Counted from the first letter of the stretch, positions 26,901-35,235 are shown. The stretch is DNA of 64,000 bases from Massilia agrisoli (GCF_020831365.1 NZ_JAJHPV010000004.1:248001-312000); one strand, 5' to 3'. Notes: generated from the letters alone by a model not told the origin. Numbers and translations: made by a program.

Positions 26901-27223
26901 TTGCGATGGCGGACGGGCAGGTGATTGCCGTCGGCGGCAAGACCGGTACCGGCGACCAGCGCTTTGAGGTGTATGGCGCCGGCGGCAGGCTGATCGAGTC
27001 GCGTTATGTGAACCGCTCGGCGACCTTCGTGTTCAACATCGGCGAGCGCTTCTACGGCAGCATGACGGCGTATGTGGCCGGGCCGAGCGCGGCCGATTAC
27101 GACTTCACCAGCGCCTTGCCGGTGCAGTTGCTGGCCACGCTGGCGCCAAGCCTGATGCCGATGATCGAGCCGCCGAAAGCGGCGGTGGCGGGGGCGCCCG
27201 CAATCAAGGCCTGCGGCGGATAA
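23975..27223 (+). CDS. Bifunctional class A penicillin-binding protein-like (GT51 plus transpeptidase)
   Basis: 1082 aa. A cytoplasmic N-terminus of ~76 residues precedes one membrane helix (about 77-98, LVLILVSLLLLALVAALAAY). A GT51-like glycosyltransferase follows, with SLLFIENRELLD holding the likely catalytic Glu and GGSTLATQIEKY as the later motif. The transpeptidase module shows S-T-A-K (about residue 557), S-T-N (about 667) and K-T-G-T (about 988). It should polymerise and cross-link peptidoglycan in the periplasm. The roughly 320 residues between STN and KTGT exceed the usual spacing, suggesting an inserted domain, and the first glycosyltransferase motif departs from the standard ED..F form. 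It belongs to a divergent class A group; physiological role uncertain. Confidence 0.85.
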   Translation: MESNRRFRRPRIIVDRAVRKMRARAALNASTNSATDNVPHLNYPHPHLSLVPDPAPVPEGEGDMPEPQTDKKPPRRFKLVLILVSLLLLALVAALAAYEMRTSTMQAEFFSRLASKLDYKVGPGPSSTIRFPSDSPYDARLGYANLPDYLGKLQTRNYVIEAQARLSPKMVEMADMGLFATFQEKTKVGLSILDCRGAPLFSSQFPERYYDGFDKAPALLVKSLLFIENRELLDTKYPKRNPAVEWDRFSKAVLDKSLSVFTGGDKRSAGGSTLATQIEKYRHSPDGRTSSLSEKLVQMASATLRAYQYGEDTTRARRQIVVDYLNTVPLSAKLGYGEVNGIGDGMWVWYGRKFEDVNRALNGRIDTPQAAQIYKEALSLMIAQRRPAHYLGAGDDDLEQLTNTHLRVLAQAGVIPPALRDAALRMPLNPSASSGVAQPAANTFVTRKASNAVRTHLGGLLGDSRLYNLDRLDLSVVSTLDSNAQNAVTAVLRELRDAEKAAAAGLTGKGMLGNGDPSKVVYSFTLLERGDKANYLRVQTDNYDQPLDINEGAKLDLGSTAKLRTLVTYMDIVDQLHKRFAGMDAKALRATVIDPKDRMSLWAVEYFTLNQKPEARTLPAMLEAALERKYSASPYEGFFTGGGLHTFGNFSKLDDRKIMTVREALRSSTNLVFVRMMRDVVRYYMFQLPGSSAALLADSTDPRRAEYLARFADREGREFLTRFYNKYRGKSLAEAEKVLLASLRPTPTRLANVHRTIAPEASVAQFGKFLNDNLVSANEVDQERIERMYVQYSPANMSLADRGYLATIHPLELWLVGYMRTHPGAKFAEIADASVRERQLVYAWLFNTHRKHAQDRRIAGLLEVEAFLKIHAQWKKMGYPFDSLTPSYATTLGASADRPASLAEMMGIIVNGGVRKPTQRIDSLHFAKGTPYETLVKPGKEVQGEQVLAPEVAAAVAEAIRGVVSDGTAKRVKTAFAMADGQVIAVGGKTGTGDQRFEVYGAGGRLIESRYVNRSATFVFNIGERFYGSMTAYVAGPSAADYDFTSALPVQLLATLAPSLMPMIEPPKAAVAGAPAIKACGG

Positions 27224-27229
27224 CCCAAT

Positions 27230-27311
27230 GGCGGATTACGGGCTTCGCCCTTTTCCGCCCTACGAAAACCATGATACGTAGGGCGGAAAAGGGCGTAGCC
27301 CGTAATCCGCC
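27230..27311. repeat. Long inverted repeat, family II, copy 1
   Basis: Arms of 35 bases (27230-27264 and 27277-27311) are complementary with a couple of mismatches around a 12-base loop. The arms contain CGGGCTTCGCCC and CCGCCCTACG. It lies seven bases after the PBP-like gene and could stop its transcription. It shares the core TCCGCCCTAC...GTAGGGCGGA with the repeat at 47020-47128. Confidence 0.88.
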
Positions 27312-27370
27312 GAATTCGCGTGAATCACCCCAACTTGCATTGTTGTTAAATTGTTGGCATCGTACCGTGC

Positions 27371-28768
27371 ATGAAACCCATGCGCAGAGTAATGTCCAAC
27401 ATCCGTAAATTCACCCGGTTCTCCTTCGGCGACCTGGTCGCCACCGCCGGCCCGACGGTCATCGTCATCGCCGTGCTGTGCGCGGTCGCCTACCTGGTGG
27501 TCGATCCGGCACCGCCGCGCCAGGTCCTGCTTGCCACCGGCCAGGAAAACAGCGCCTACGAAGAATTCGGCAAGCAGTACGCCGCCGCCCTCGCCAAACA
27601 CGACATCAAGGTCACCCTGCAGCGCTCGCTCGGCTCGCAGGAAAACCTCCAGCGCCTCAACGATGGCAAGGTCGACATCGCCTTCGTGCAAAGCGGCTCC
27701 ACCGAAGAAGCCGAGGCGCGCCGCAAAGGACTGGTCTCGCTGGGCAGCCTGTTTACCGAACCGGTCTGGCTGTTCATGCGCGAACCTGTCGCGGTGACGA
27801 AGCTGTCCGACCTGAAGGGCAAGAAGATCAACCTCGGCCCCGAAGGCACCGGCGTGCCCAAACTGCTGCGCAAGGTGCTGGAGCTGAACGGGGTCGAGCC
27901 GTCCGAGCTGACCATCGGCACGCTGGAAAACACCCCCGCCACAGTCGAGCTGCTGGAGGGGCGCATCGATGCGCTGGTGTTCAGCTCCGGCCCGGAAGCG
28001 CCGCTGGTGCAGATGCTGCTGCAGACCCCGGGCATCAGGCTGTTCGATTTCACCCAGGCCGAAGCCTACGCGCGGCGCCTGCCGTTCGTGACCCACGTGG
28101 TGCTGCCGCGCGGGATCGTCGACGTCGGCCGCGACATCCCGTCGCAGGACTATCACCTGATCGCGCCGACCGCCACGCTGGTGGCGCGCGACGACCTGCA
28201 TCCGGCGCTGGTCGACCTGTTCGTCCAGGCGGCCAGCCAGATCCATGGCGGTACCGGCTGGTTCCAGACCCAGGGCCAGTTCCCGTCCGCGCGCTTTACC
28301 GAGATCCCGGTGGCGCGCGAGGCGCAGAAGTTCTACAAGGACGGTCCGCCGCTGCTGCAGCGCTATATGAGCTTCTGGCTGGCCAACCTGCTCGACCGGA
28401 TGTGGGTGGTGGTGGTGGCGCTGGCGGCGCTGTGGATTCCGCTGTCAAAAGTGGTGCCGCCGCTGTACGTGTGGCGCATCAAGTCGCGGGTGTACCGCTG
28501 GTACGGCCAGTTGCGCACGGTGGAGCAGGAGCTCGATGCCGCGCCTGCCAAAGACCGCGCCGAGGTGTGCGCCGGCCTGCTGAAACGCCTCGACGAAATC
28601 GAGGCGATGGTGAACCGCATTTCGATTCCGCTGGCCTTTGCCGACGCCTTGTACGGCCTGCGCAGCCACATCAACTTCGTGCGCCAGCGGGTGCGCGCGG
28701 CGGCGCCAGGCCAGCCCGAAGCGCCAGCCGCGGCGGCCGCCGAAGCCGAAGCGAGCCAGGCGGTGTAA
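27371..28768 (+). CDS. TAXI family TRAP transporter solute-binding-like protein
   Basis: 465 aa. An N-terminal membrane anchor (about 28-46, VIVIAVLCAVAYLVV) replaces a cleavable signal. A TAXI-type periplasmic binding domain follows (about 52-320): LLATGQENSAYEEFGKQYA, GKVDIAFVQSGS, LKGKKINLGPEGTG. A second membrane helix lies near residues 340-360 (RMWVVVVALAALWIPLSKVV), then a basic region and a coiled-coil-like tail ending in an Ala/Glu-rich stretch. TAXI proteins normally feed TRAP permeases; no permease gene is present in the window, so this membrane-tethered form may have another job. The ATG at 27371 is one of several possible starts. Confidence 0.85.
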   Translation: MKPMRRVMSNIRKFTRFSFGDLVATAGPTVIVIAVLCAVAYLVVDPAPPRQVLLATGQENSAYEEFGKQYAAALAKHDIKVTLQRSLGSQENLQRLNDGKVDIAFVQSGSTEEAEARRKGLVSLGSLFTEPVWLFMREPVAVTKLSDLKGKKINLGPEGTGVPKLLRKVLELNGVEPSELTIGTLENTPATVELLEGRIDALVFSSGPEAPLVQMLLQTPGIRLFDFTQAEAYARRLPFVTHVVLPRGIVDVGRDIPSQDYHLIAPTATLVARDDLHPALVDLFVQAASQIHGGTGWFQTQGQFPSARFTEIPVAREAQKFYKDGPPLLQRYMSFWLANLLDRMWVVVVALAALWIPLSKVVPPLYVWRIKSRVYRWYGQLRTVEQELDAAPAKDRAEVCAGLLKRLDEIEAMVNRISIPLAFADALYGLRSHINFVRQRVRAAAPGQPEAPAAAAAEAEASQAV

Positions 28769-28776
28769 GCGCGCGC

Positions 28777-29235
28777 TTACGCGCCGATCCAGGGCAGGCC
28801 GGCCTTGCACCAGCCGTTCACGTTCTTGCGGTGGCCTTCGCTGTCCTTGTCGCCCTCGAAGCCTTCGAGGATGTCGAAAGCCTGCGTGTAGCCGCGCTCG
28901 GTGGCGGCTTTGGCGCTGTGGCGCGAACGCACGCCCGAGCGGCACAGGAACAGCAGCACGTCGTCCTTGCCGGCGGCCTGGTCCAGCTGCGCCGCGAACT
29001 GCGGGTTCTGGGCGCCGGCCGGCCAGGTGTTCCATTCGATGGCGATATGCTGGGCTTCGGGAATGGCGACCTTGCCCACCCAGGCGCGCTCGGCGTTGGT
29101 GCGCACGTCGACCAGCTTGACCCGCGGGTCCATCCCCAGCAGTTCGTAAGCCAGTTGCGGGGTGACCGCGCCGGCATAAGGCTGGCCGGGGGCGGCGCTG
29201 CGTGCTTGCGCGAGGATGTCGTCGATGGTGGTCAT
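28777..29235 (-). CDS. Rhodanese-like domain protein
   Basis: 152 aa, a single rhodanese domain: VKLVDVRTNAERAWVGKV and the active-site loop FLCRSGVRSRHSA, with catalytic Cys. C-terminal IEGFEG-type segment (LEGFEGDKDSEGHR) and WCKAGLPW complete the fold. Likely a cytosolic sulfurtransferase; the sulfur acceptor is unknown. Its stop lies eight bases from the stop of the convergent TAXI gene. Confidence 0.93.
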   Translation of the reverse strand: MTTIDDILAQARSAAPGQPYAGAVTPQLAYELLGMDPRVKLVDVRTNAERAWVGKVAIPEAQHIAIEWNTWPAGAQNPQFAAQLDQAAGKDDVLLFLCRSGVRSRHSAKAATERGYTQAFDILEGFEGDKDSEGHRKNVNGWCKAGLPWIGA

Positions 29236-29316
29236 GGATTCTTCCAGGTAGGATGTTTCGGACTATTATAGAAGCTGGCGCACCAGCCCGGGGCGGCTCG
29301 CCATTTGGGTGCGCCG

Positions 29317-29333
29317 TGCTTCATCGCGGTGCA
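29317..29333 (+). promoter_or_regulatory. Weak NtrC-binding half-matched site
   Basis: TGCTTCATCGCGGTGCA matches the outer parts (TGC...GGTGCA) of the NtrC consensus. It begins 29 bases (about three helical turns) before the strong site, the spacing expected for cooperative NtrC binding. Confidence 0.45.
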
Positions 29334-29345
29334 AAACCGGGTTGA

Positions 29346-29362
29346 TGCACTAAAATGGTGCC
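29346..29362 (+). promoter_or_regulatory. NtrC-binding site (strong match)
   Basis: TGCACTAAAATGGTGCC matches the NtrC consensus TGCACY-A-N3-TGGTGCA at all positions but the last. Its centre is about 120 bases upstream of the predicted sigma-54 start, a typical enhancer distance. Confidence 0.8.
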
Positions 29363-29447
29363 CTTGCCGCGCTGGCGCCAGGGTCGCTTTAGAAGCTTTT
29401 CATGCCGCATTCACAGCCTGGAGGCGGGGCCGGCCGTTTTGAGCGGC

Positions 29448-29463
29448 TGGCATGCTTCCTGCT
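29448..29463 (+). promoter_or_regulatory. Sigma-54 promoter of glnA
   Basis: TGGCATG-CTTC-CTGCT has the GG at -24 and GC at -12 with exact spacing and most of the TGGCACG-N4-TTGCW consensus. It lies downstream of the NtrC sites and 74 bases upstream of glnA. Confidence 0.78.
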
Positions 29464-29535
29464 AATATCCCGGTAAGATTTGTCGCGTCGCGCTCACCCG
29501 CCCGGCAACCCCCCATTTCATTTAGGAGATCCAGA

Positions 29536-30951
29536 ATGGCAAGAACAGCCGCAGAAGTCTTGAAGATGGTCAAGGACAACGAAGTCAAGTTCGTTGATTT
29601 TCGTTTCGCCGACACCCGCGGCAAGGAGCAGCACGTCACCGTTCCTGTTTCGCACTTCGACCTCGACAAGTTTGAATCGGGCCACGCGTTCGACGGCTCC
29701 TCGATCGCCGGCTGGAAGGGTATCGAAGCATCGGACATGATCCTGATGCCTGACCCAAACACCGCCAACATCGACCCGTTCATGGAAGAGACCACGCTGT
29801 TCATGCAGTGCGACGTCATCGAGCCATCCGACGGCAAGGGCTACGACCGCGACCCGCGCTCGATCGCCAAGCGCGCCGAAGCCTACCTGAAGTCGACCGG
29901 CATCGGCGACACCGCCTTCTTCGGTCCCGAGCCGGAATTCTTCATCTTCGACAGCGTGCGCTGGAAGATCGACATGTCGGGCTGCTTCGTGAAGATCGAT
30001 TCGGACGAATCGTCGTGGGCGACCGACAAGGAAATCGAAGGCGGCAACAGCGGCCACCGTCCTACCGTCAAGGGCGGCTACTTCCCGGTTCCTCCGGTGG
30101 ACAGCTTCCAGGACATGCGTTCGGAAATGTGCCTGATCCTCGAGGCGCTGGGCATCCCGGTTGAAGTGCACCACCACGAAGTGGCCGGCGCCGGCCAGAA
30201 CGAAATCGGCACCAAGTTCTCGACCCTGGTCGAGCGCGCCGACTGGACCCAGAACATGAAGTACGTGATCTGGAACGTCGCCCACAGCTACGGCAAGACC
30301 GCGACCTTCATGCCGAAGCCTATCGTCGGCGACAACGGTTCGGGCATGCACGTGCACCAGTCGATCTGGAAAGAAGGCAAGAACCTGTTCGCAGGCGACG
30401 GCTATGCCGGCCTGTCGGACGACGCGCTGTTCTACATCGGCGGCATCATCAAGCACGCCAAGGCGCTCAACGCGATCACCAACCCAGGCACCAACTCGTA
30501 CAAGCGCCTGGTGCCAGGCTACGAAGCGCCGGTCAAGCTGGCTTACTCGGCACGCAACCGTTCGGCATCGATCCGCATCCCGCACGTGGCGAACCCGAAG
30601 GGCCGCCGTATCGAGACCCGCTTCCCGGATCCGCTGGCCAACGTCTACCTGTGCTTTGCAGCACTGCTGATGGCTGGCCTGGACGGCATCCAGAACAAGA
30701 TCCATCCGGGCGAAGCAGCGTCGAAAGACCTGTACCACCTGCCGCCGGAAGAAGACGCGCTGATCCCGACCGTCTGCGCTTCGCTGGAAGAAGCACTCGA
30801 CGCGCTCAACAAGGACCGCGAGTTCCTGACCCGTGGCGGCGTCTTCAGCGACAGCATGATCGACGCGTACATCGAACTGAAGATGACCGAAGTGCAACGC
30901 ATGCGCATGACCACGCACCCGGTCGAATTCGATATGTACTACTCCTGCTAA
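29536..30951 (+). CDS. glnA: Glutamine synthetase type I
   Basis: 471 aa, the usual GSI-beta length, from the ATG at 29536 with AGGAG eight bases upstream. Signature elements include [17 protein letters not shown], the catalytic-site segment [20 protein letters not shown] and [20 protein letters not shown] carries the Tyr that GlnE adenylylates in enteric enzymes, and glnE is present in this window. Condenses glutamate and ammonia. The upstream NtrC/sigma-54 signals and downstream ntrBC make it the head of the nitrogen-regulated unit. A strong terminator follows, so ntrBC must rely on read-through or another promoter. Confidence 0.98.
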   Translation: MARTAAEVLKMVKDNEVKFVDFRFADTRGKEQHVTVPVSHFDLDKFESGHAFDGSSIAGWKGIEASDMILMPDPNTANIDPFMEETTLFMQCDVIEPSDGKGYDRDPRSIAKRAEAYLKSTGIGDTAFFGPEPEFFIFDSVRWKIDMSGCFVKIDSDESSWATDKEIEGGNSGHRPTVKGGYFPVPPVDSFQDMRSEMCLILEALGIPVEVHHHEVAGAGQNEIGTKFSTLVERADWTQNMKYVIWNVAHSYGKTATFMPKPIVGDNGSGMHVHQSIWKEGKNLFAGDGYAGLSDDALFYIGGIIKHAKALNAITNPGTNSYKRLVPGYEAPVKLAYSARNRSASIRIPHVANPKGRRIETRFPDPLANVYLCFAALLMAGLDGIQNKIHPGEAASKDLYHLPPEEDALIPTVCASLEEALDALNKDREFLTRGGVFSDSMIDAYIELKMTEVQRMRMTTHPVEFDMYYSC

Positions 30952-31017
30952 CACCTTTCGTTGCCGGTCTTTCAGCTTGTGTGGACAGGCTGGCATCGAA
31001 TGTGTCAATGAGCTGTA

Positions 31018-31058
31018 AAAAACGCGCGGAAAGCCACGGCTTTCCCCGCGTTTTTTTT
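31018..31058 (+). terminator. Rho-independent terminator after glnA
   Basis: A-rich AAAACGCGCGGAAAGCC pairs with GGCTTTCCCCGCGTTTT around a short loop and ends in eight T. It lies about 70 bases after the glnA stop. Confidence 0.9.
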
Positions 31059-31119
31059 CGGATGTTGTATATTCGGGGTGACTTTAATTTCCGCACGGAT
31101 TCATGTGCCCGCTAAGCTG

Positions 31120-31611
31120 ATGGTAATGACAACGAGGTTTTTCCCTGCCGTTCTGGGCTTTGCACTGATGGGCGCGGCGCCGCTGGCGGCGGCCGACATC
31201 TTCCTGTGCACGGACAAGGACGGACGGCGGCTGCTGACCGATACCGGCGGGCCTGGTTGCAGGACGCTGGAGGTGTCGAGCGCGATCCCGGCGCCGGCGG
31301 CGCGCAGGGCCGCGCCGGCGCCGCGCGCGGCCAGCCCGGCGGTCACGCCGACCGACTTCCCGCGCGTTGACAACGCCCAGCAAAAGGCGCGCGACGACGA
31401 CCGCCGCGCCATCCTCTCCGACGAGCTGCGCAGCGAAGAGCGCCGCCTGGCCGAGCTGCGCCGCGAGTTCAATGGCGGCGAGCCTGAGCGTCAGGGCAAC
31501 GAGAAGAATTACGCCAAGTACCAGGCAAGGGTGGCCGACATGCGCGACAACATCTTCCGCTCCGAAAAGAATGTCGAAGCCCTGAAACGCGAACTCGCCA
31601 ACATCCGATGA
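31120..31611 (+). CDS. DUF4124-like secreted protein
   Basis: 163 aa from the ATG at 31120 (MVMTTRFFPAVLGF); the ATG at 31126 is equally possible. A Sec signal peptide (about residues 3-26, ending APLAAA) precedes DIFLCTDKDGRRLLTD, the DUF4124 start. A Pro/Ala linker (about 60-90) leads to a long charged coiled coil (about 95-160, with RAILSDELRSEERRLAELRR). It is a likely periplasmic protein of unknown function. Its TGA overlaps the ntrB ATG (ATGA), coupling it to ntrB, an arrangement I associate with betaproteobacterial glnA-ntrBC loci. Confidence 0.85.
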   Translation: MVMTTRFFPAVLGFALMGAAPLAAADIFLCTDKDGRRLLTDTGGPGCRTLEVSSAIPAPAARRAAPAPRAASPAVTPTDFPRVDNAQQKARDDDRRAILSDELRSEERRLAELRREFNGGEPERQGNEKNYAKYQARVADMRDNIFRSEKNVEALKRELANIR

Positions 31612-32669
31612 AACCCGAAGCCCTTGCCGGCCTCGACCTGCTGGCCTCGGCGGTCTTGATCGCCAACGCCGCCGGGCGCATCGACTATGCCAATGCGGCC
31701 GCCGAGAACCTGCTCGACAGCTCGCTGAAGGCGCTGTCGCAGAAGACCATCGCCACCCTGTTTGCCAACGGCGACGAGCTGGCCGCGCTGTACGAGCAGG
31801 CCAAGGCCCACAAGTACGCCGACATGCGCCAGGACCTGAGCCTGGAGCGGGCAGGGCGCGAGAGCCTGCATGTGCACTGCATCGTCAGCGCCCTCGATGA
31901 CGGCGCGATCCTGATCGAGCTGCGCGAGAACGTGCAGCAGCTCAAGCTCGACCGCGAGGAGCGCATCCTCGACCAGAGCCAGGCCAACAAGGAGCTGATC
32001 CGCAACCTGGCCCACGAAATCAAGAACCCGCTGGGCGGCATCCGCGGCGCCGCCCAGCTGCTGGAACTGGAGCTGCCGCCGCTGCACCTGGCCGAGCTGC
32101 GCGAGTACACCCAGGTCATCATCAAGGAAGCGGATCGCCTGCAGACCCTGGTCGACCGCCTGCTGGCCCCGCACCGGCGCCCGCACATCGTCGGCGACGT
32201 CAACATCCACGAAGTGCTGGAACGGGTGCGCAGCCTGATCCTGGCCGAGTTTCCCACTGGCCTGGCGATCCGGCGCGACTACGACGCCTCGATCCCGGAG
32301 TTCCGGGGCGACAAGGAGCAGCTGATCCAGACCGTGCTCAACATCGCCCACAACGCCGCCCAGGCCTTGCAGGGGCGCATTGCGCTAGGGGACGCCGAGA
32401 TCGTTTTCAAGACGCGGGTGGCGCGCCAGGTCACGTTGGCGAAGGTCCGCTACGCGCTGGCATTAGACTTGCATATCATCGACAATGGACCGGGCATCGC
32501 GCCCCAGATCCGCGACCGTATCTTCTACCCGCTGGTGTCGGGCAGGGATGGCGGCAGCGGCCTGGGACTGACACTGGCGCAGACCTTCGTGCAGCAGCAC
32601 ATGGGTGTGATCGAGTGCGAGAGCCGGCCCGGCCTGACCGACTTCCGCATCCTGCTGCCGCTCCCTTGA
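31608..32669 (+). CDS. glnL: Nitrogen regulation sensor kinase NtrB
   Basis: 353 aa, no membrane helix, as expected for cytosolic NtrB. An N-terminal PAS domain (about 8-115) precedes the dimerisation/phosphoacceptor box NLAHEIKNPLGGIRGAAQLL with His136. The ATPase domain shows the N box NIAHNAAQAL, the G1 box IDNGPGIAPQIRD and the G2 region SGRDGGSGLGLTLAQ. It phosphorylates NtrC when nitrogen is limiting. It overlaps the DUF4124-like gene by ATGA and lies 67 bases before ntrC. Confidence 0.96.
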   Translation: MKPEALAGLDLLASAVLIANAAGRIDYANAAAENLLDSSLKALSQKTIATLFANGDELAALYEQAKAHKYADMRQDLSLERAGRESLHVHCIVSALDDGAILIELRENVQQLKLDREERILDQSQANKELIRNLAHEIKNPLGGIRGAAQLLELELPPLHLAELREYTQVIIKEADRLQTLVDRLLAPHRRPHIVGDVNIHEVLERVRSLILAEFPTGLAIRRDYDASIPEFRGDKEQLIQTVLNIAHNAAQALQGRIALGDAEIVFKTRVARQVTLAKVRYALALDLHIIDNGPGIAPQIRDRIFYPLVSGRDGGSGLGLTLAQTFVQQHMGVIECESRPGLTDFRILLPLP

Positions 32670-32736
32670 GGCGCGGCCCGGCATGGGTGCGCAGGCGGTC
32701 CCATTGCAGATCGATTTAGCGGGAAAGCGCGAATAC

Positions 32737-34212
32737 ATGAAACCAATCTGGATAGTCGACGACGATGCCTCGATCCGCTGGGTGCTCGAAAAAGCCCTGG
32801 CGCGCGAAAACCTGGCCACGCGCAGCTTTGCCAACGCCCACGACGCCAAAGCCGCGCTTGAACTTGAAACACCGCAGGTGCTGGTGTCCGATATCCGCAT
32901 GCCGGGCGAATCCGGCCTGGCGCTGCTGCAGGCGGTCAAGGAGAAGTGCCCCGGCTTGCCGGTCATCATCATCACTGCCTATTCCGACCTCGACTCGGCC
33001 GTGGCGGCCTTCCAGGGCGGCGCCTTCGAATACCTGGCCAAGCCCTTCGACATCGACAAGGCGGTGGCGCTGATCCGCCGCGCGCAGGAAGAAAGCCTGC
33101 GCGAGGCCAGCGTCGAATCGGGCCCGCAGGGCAGCCCGGAAATCCTCGGCCAGGCGCCGGCGATGCAGGAAGTGTTCCGCGCCATCGGGCGCCTGTCGCA
33201 GTCGAACGTCACGGTGCTGATTACCGGCGAATCGGGCACCGGCAAGGAGCTGGTGGCGCGCGCCCTGCACAAGCACAGCCCGCGCGCCAGCCAGCCCTTC
33301 ATCGCGCTCAATACCGCCGCGATCCCGAAAGACCTGCTCGAGTCCGAGCTGTTCGGCCACGAACGCGGCGCCTTTACCGGCGCCCAGGCCACCCGGCGCG
33401 GGCGCTTCGAGCAGGCCGAGAACGGCACCCTGTTCCTCGATGAAATCGGCGACATGCCGTTTGATTTGCAGACCCGCCTGCTTCGGGTGCTGTCGGACGG
33501 CCACTTTTACCGGGTCGGCGGCCACCAGCCGCTCAAGGCCAACGTGCGGGTAATTACCGCCACCCACCAGAACCTGGAACAGCGCGTGCGCGACGGCTTG
33601 TTCCGCGAAGACTTGTTCCACCGCCTGAACGTGATCCGCTTGCGCCTGCCGAGCCTGCGCGAGCGGCGCGAGGATATCCCGCTGCTGGCGCGCCACTTTT
33701 TGGTGCAGAGTGCACGCCAGCTGGGCGTCGACACCAAGCGGATGAGCGATGCGGCGATGCAATTCCTCAGCAGCCTGGAATTGCCCGGCAATGTGCGCCA
33801 GCTGGAAAACCTGTGCAACTGGATTACCGTGATGGCCCCCGGGCAGACGGTCGAAGTCAAGGACCTGCCGCCCGAACTCATGCATGGCAATGGCGGCGGC
33901 TGGGACAGCGTGGCCCAGGCGCCGCTGGACGTGCCGGCGCCGCCCCATGCGCACGCCGCTGGCGCGCCGGGTGCGGCCGGGCAGGGCGACTGGGCCAGCC
34001 TGCTCGAGCTGCAGGCTGCCCGGATGCTGGGCGCCGGCCAGCTGGAGGTGATGGACGTACTGGGACGGCAGTTCGAGTCGACCCTGATCCGCGCCGCGCT
34101 CAAGTACACGCACGGCCGCAAGAACGACGCGGCGGTGCGCCTCGGTATCGGCCGCAACACCATTACCCGCAAGATCGCGGAGCTGGGCATCGGCGGCGCA
34201 AAGGACGAATAG
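32737..34212 (+). CDS. glnG: Nitrogen regulator NtrC (sigma-54 activator)
   Basis: 491 aa from the ATG at 32737 (MKPIWIVDDDASIRW). Receiver domain with acidic pocket DDD and phosphoacceptor Asp52 in VLVSDIRMPGESG, and Lys in LAKPFD. The AAA+ domain has Walker A TGESGTGKELVARAL, the sigma-54 contact loop HERGAFTGAQ and Walker B GTLFLDEIGDM. A Fis-type helix-turn-helix ends the protein (KNDAAVRLGIGRNTITRKIAE). It activates sigma-54 promoters, very probably glnA upstream. The linker before the HTH (about 390-430) is Ala/Pro/His-rich and longer than in enteric NtrC. Confidence 0.97.
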   Translation: MKPIWIVDDDASIRWVLEKALARENLATRSFANAHDAKAALELETPQVLVSDIRMPGESGLALLQAVKEKCPGLPVIIITAYSDLDSAVAAFQGGAFEYLAKPFDIDKAVALIRRAQEESLREASVESGPQGSPEILGQAPAMQEVFRAIGRLSQSNVTVLITGESGTGKELVARALHKHSPRASQPFIALNTAAIPKDLLESELFGHERGAFTGAQATRRGRFEQAENGTLFLDEIGDMPFDLQTRLLRVLSDGHFYRVGGHQPLKANVRVITATHQNLEQRVRDGLFREDLFHRLNVIRLRLPSLRERREDIPLLARHFLVQSARQLGVDTKRMSDAAMQFLSSLELPGNVRQLENLCNWITVMAPGQTVEVKDLPPELMHGNGGGWDSVAQAPLDVPAPPHAHAAGAPGAAGQGDWASLLELQAARMLGAGQLEVMDVLGRQFESTLIRAALKYTHGRKNDAAVRLGIGRNTITRKIAELGIGGAKDE

Positions 34213-34266
34213 GCCGCGGCGTCTTATAGTAAGCTGTTGTTCATTTGCACAGCTTACAGGACCACC

Positions 34267-35235
34267 ATGCTGATTAACTGCGTCGCCTACCAGGAAGGCA
34301 AGAAACTCAGCGACATTTCCGTCGAGGCGATCAGCGACTACCTTGCCCAGCCGGGCTGCTTCGTGTGGGTGGCGCTGGCCGACCCCCAGCCGGAAGAACT
34401 TGCCACCATGCAGGAGGAGTTCGGCCTGCACGAACTGGCGGTCGAAGACGCCCTGCGCGGCAACCAGCGCCCCAAGGTGGAGGAATACGGCGATTCGCTG
34501 TTCGCGGTGGTGCGGATGGTCGAACTGAACGGCGACGAGCTGGTGGTGGGCGAGCTCGACGTGTTCGTCGGGCCCAACTACGTGCTGTCGGCGCGCAACA
34601 ACGCCACCCGCGGCTTCCTGGGCGTGCGTGCCCGCGCCGAGCGCGAACCCCACCTGCTGACCATGGGCGCCGCCTTCGTGCTGTACGCGCTGATGGACGC
34701 CGTGGTCGACCGTTATTTCCCGGTGGTCGACATGCTGCAGTCCGAGCTGGAGAAAATCGAGGACCGCATTTTTACCGCGGGGTCGCAGTCGCGCGACAAT
34801 ATCGAGCGGCTGTACGAACTCAAGCGCAAGGTCATGCTGTTGCGCCATGCCGTGGCGCCGCTGGCCGACCAGGTCGGCAAGCTGTATGGGGGCCGGATTC
34901 CGTCCGGATTCCAACAAACCCAAGATTATTTCCGGGACGTCCACGATCACCTGTACCGCATCCAGTCCACCCTCGACACCATGCGCGACACCATCGCCAC
35001 CGCCATCCAGGTCCACCTGTCGATGGTGGCCATCGAGGCGGGGGACGTCAACAAGCGCCTGGCCGCCTGGGCCGCTATCTTCGCGGTACTGACGGCATTT
35101 GCCGGCATCTGGGGCATGAATTTTGAGTTTATGCCTGAACTCAAATGGCGCTTCGGTTACCCGGTGGCGATCGCGGCGATGGTTGCCGTGTGCGGCTACC
35201 TCTACTACCGTTTCAAAAAATCCGGCTGGTTGTGA
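34267..35235 (+). CDS. corA: CorA-type magnesium/cobalt transporter
   Basis: 322 aa from the ATG at 34267 (MLINCVAYQEGKKLSD); an earlier in-frame start lacks support. A large acidic cytoplasmic domain (about 1-260) is followed by two membrane helices, AAIFAVLTAFAGIWGMNFEF with the GMN signature and YPVAIAAMVAVCGYLYYRF, and a basic C-terminal tail FKKSGWL. It forms the pentameric Mg2+ channel of the inner membrane. Not visibly part of the nitrogen operon; a 54-base gap separates it from ntrC. Confidence 0.96.
   Translation: MLINCVAYQEGKKLSDISVEAISDYLAQPGCFVWVALADPQPEELATMQEEFGLHELAVEDALRGNQRPKVEEYGDSLFAVVRMVELNGDELVVGELDVFVGPNYVLSARNNATRGFLGVRARAEREPHLLTMGAAFVLYALMDAVVDRYFPVVDMLQSELEKIEDRIFTAGSQSRDNIERLYELKRKVMLLRHAVAPLADQVGKLYGGRIPSGFQQTQDYFRDVHDHLYRIQSTLDTMRDTIATAIQVHLSMVAIEAGDVNKRLAAWAAIFAVLTAFAGIWGMNFEFMPELKWRFGYPVAIAAMVAVCGYLYYRFKKSGWL

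Larger units (their letters stand above)
29236..29535 (+). promoter_or_regulatory. glnA regulatory region
   Basis: This 300-base stretch separates divergent rhodanese and glnA. It contains two NtrC-type sites and a sigma-54 promoter (each listed separately), then a 74-base leader ending in AGGAGATCCAGA-ATG. No sigma-70 promoter was clear, although a constitutive one usually also exists for glnA. Confidence 0.75.
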
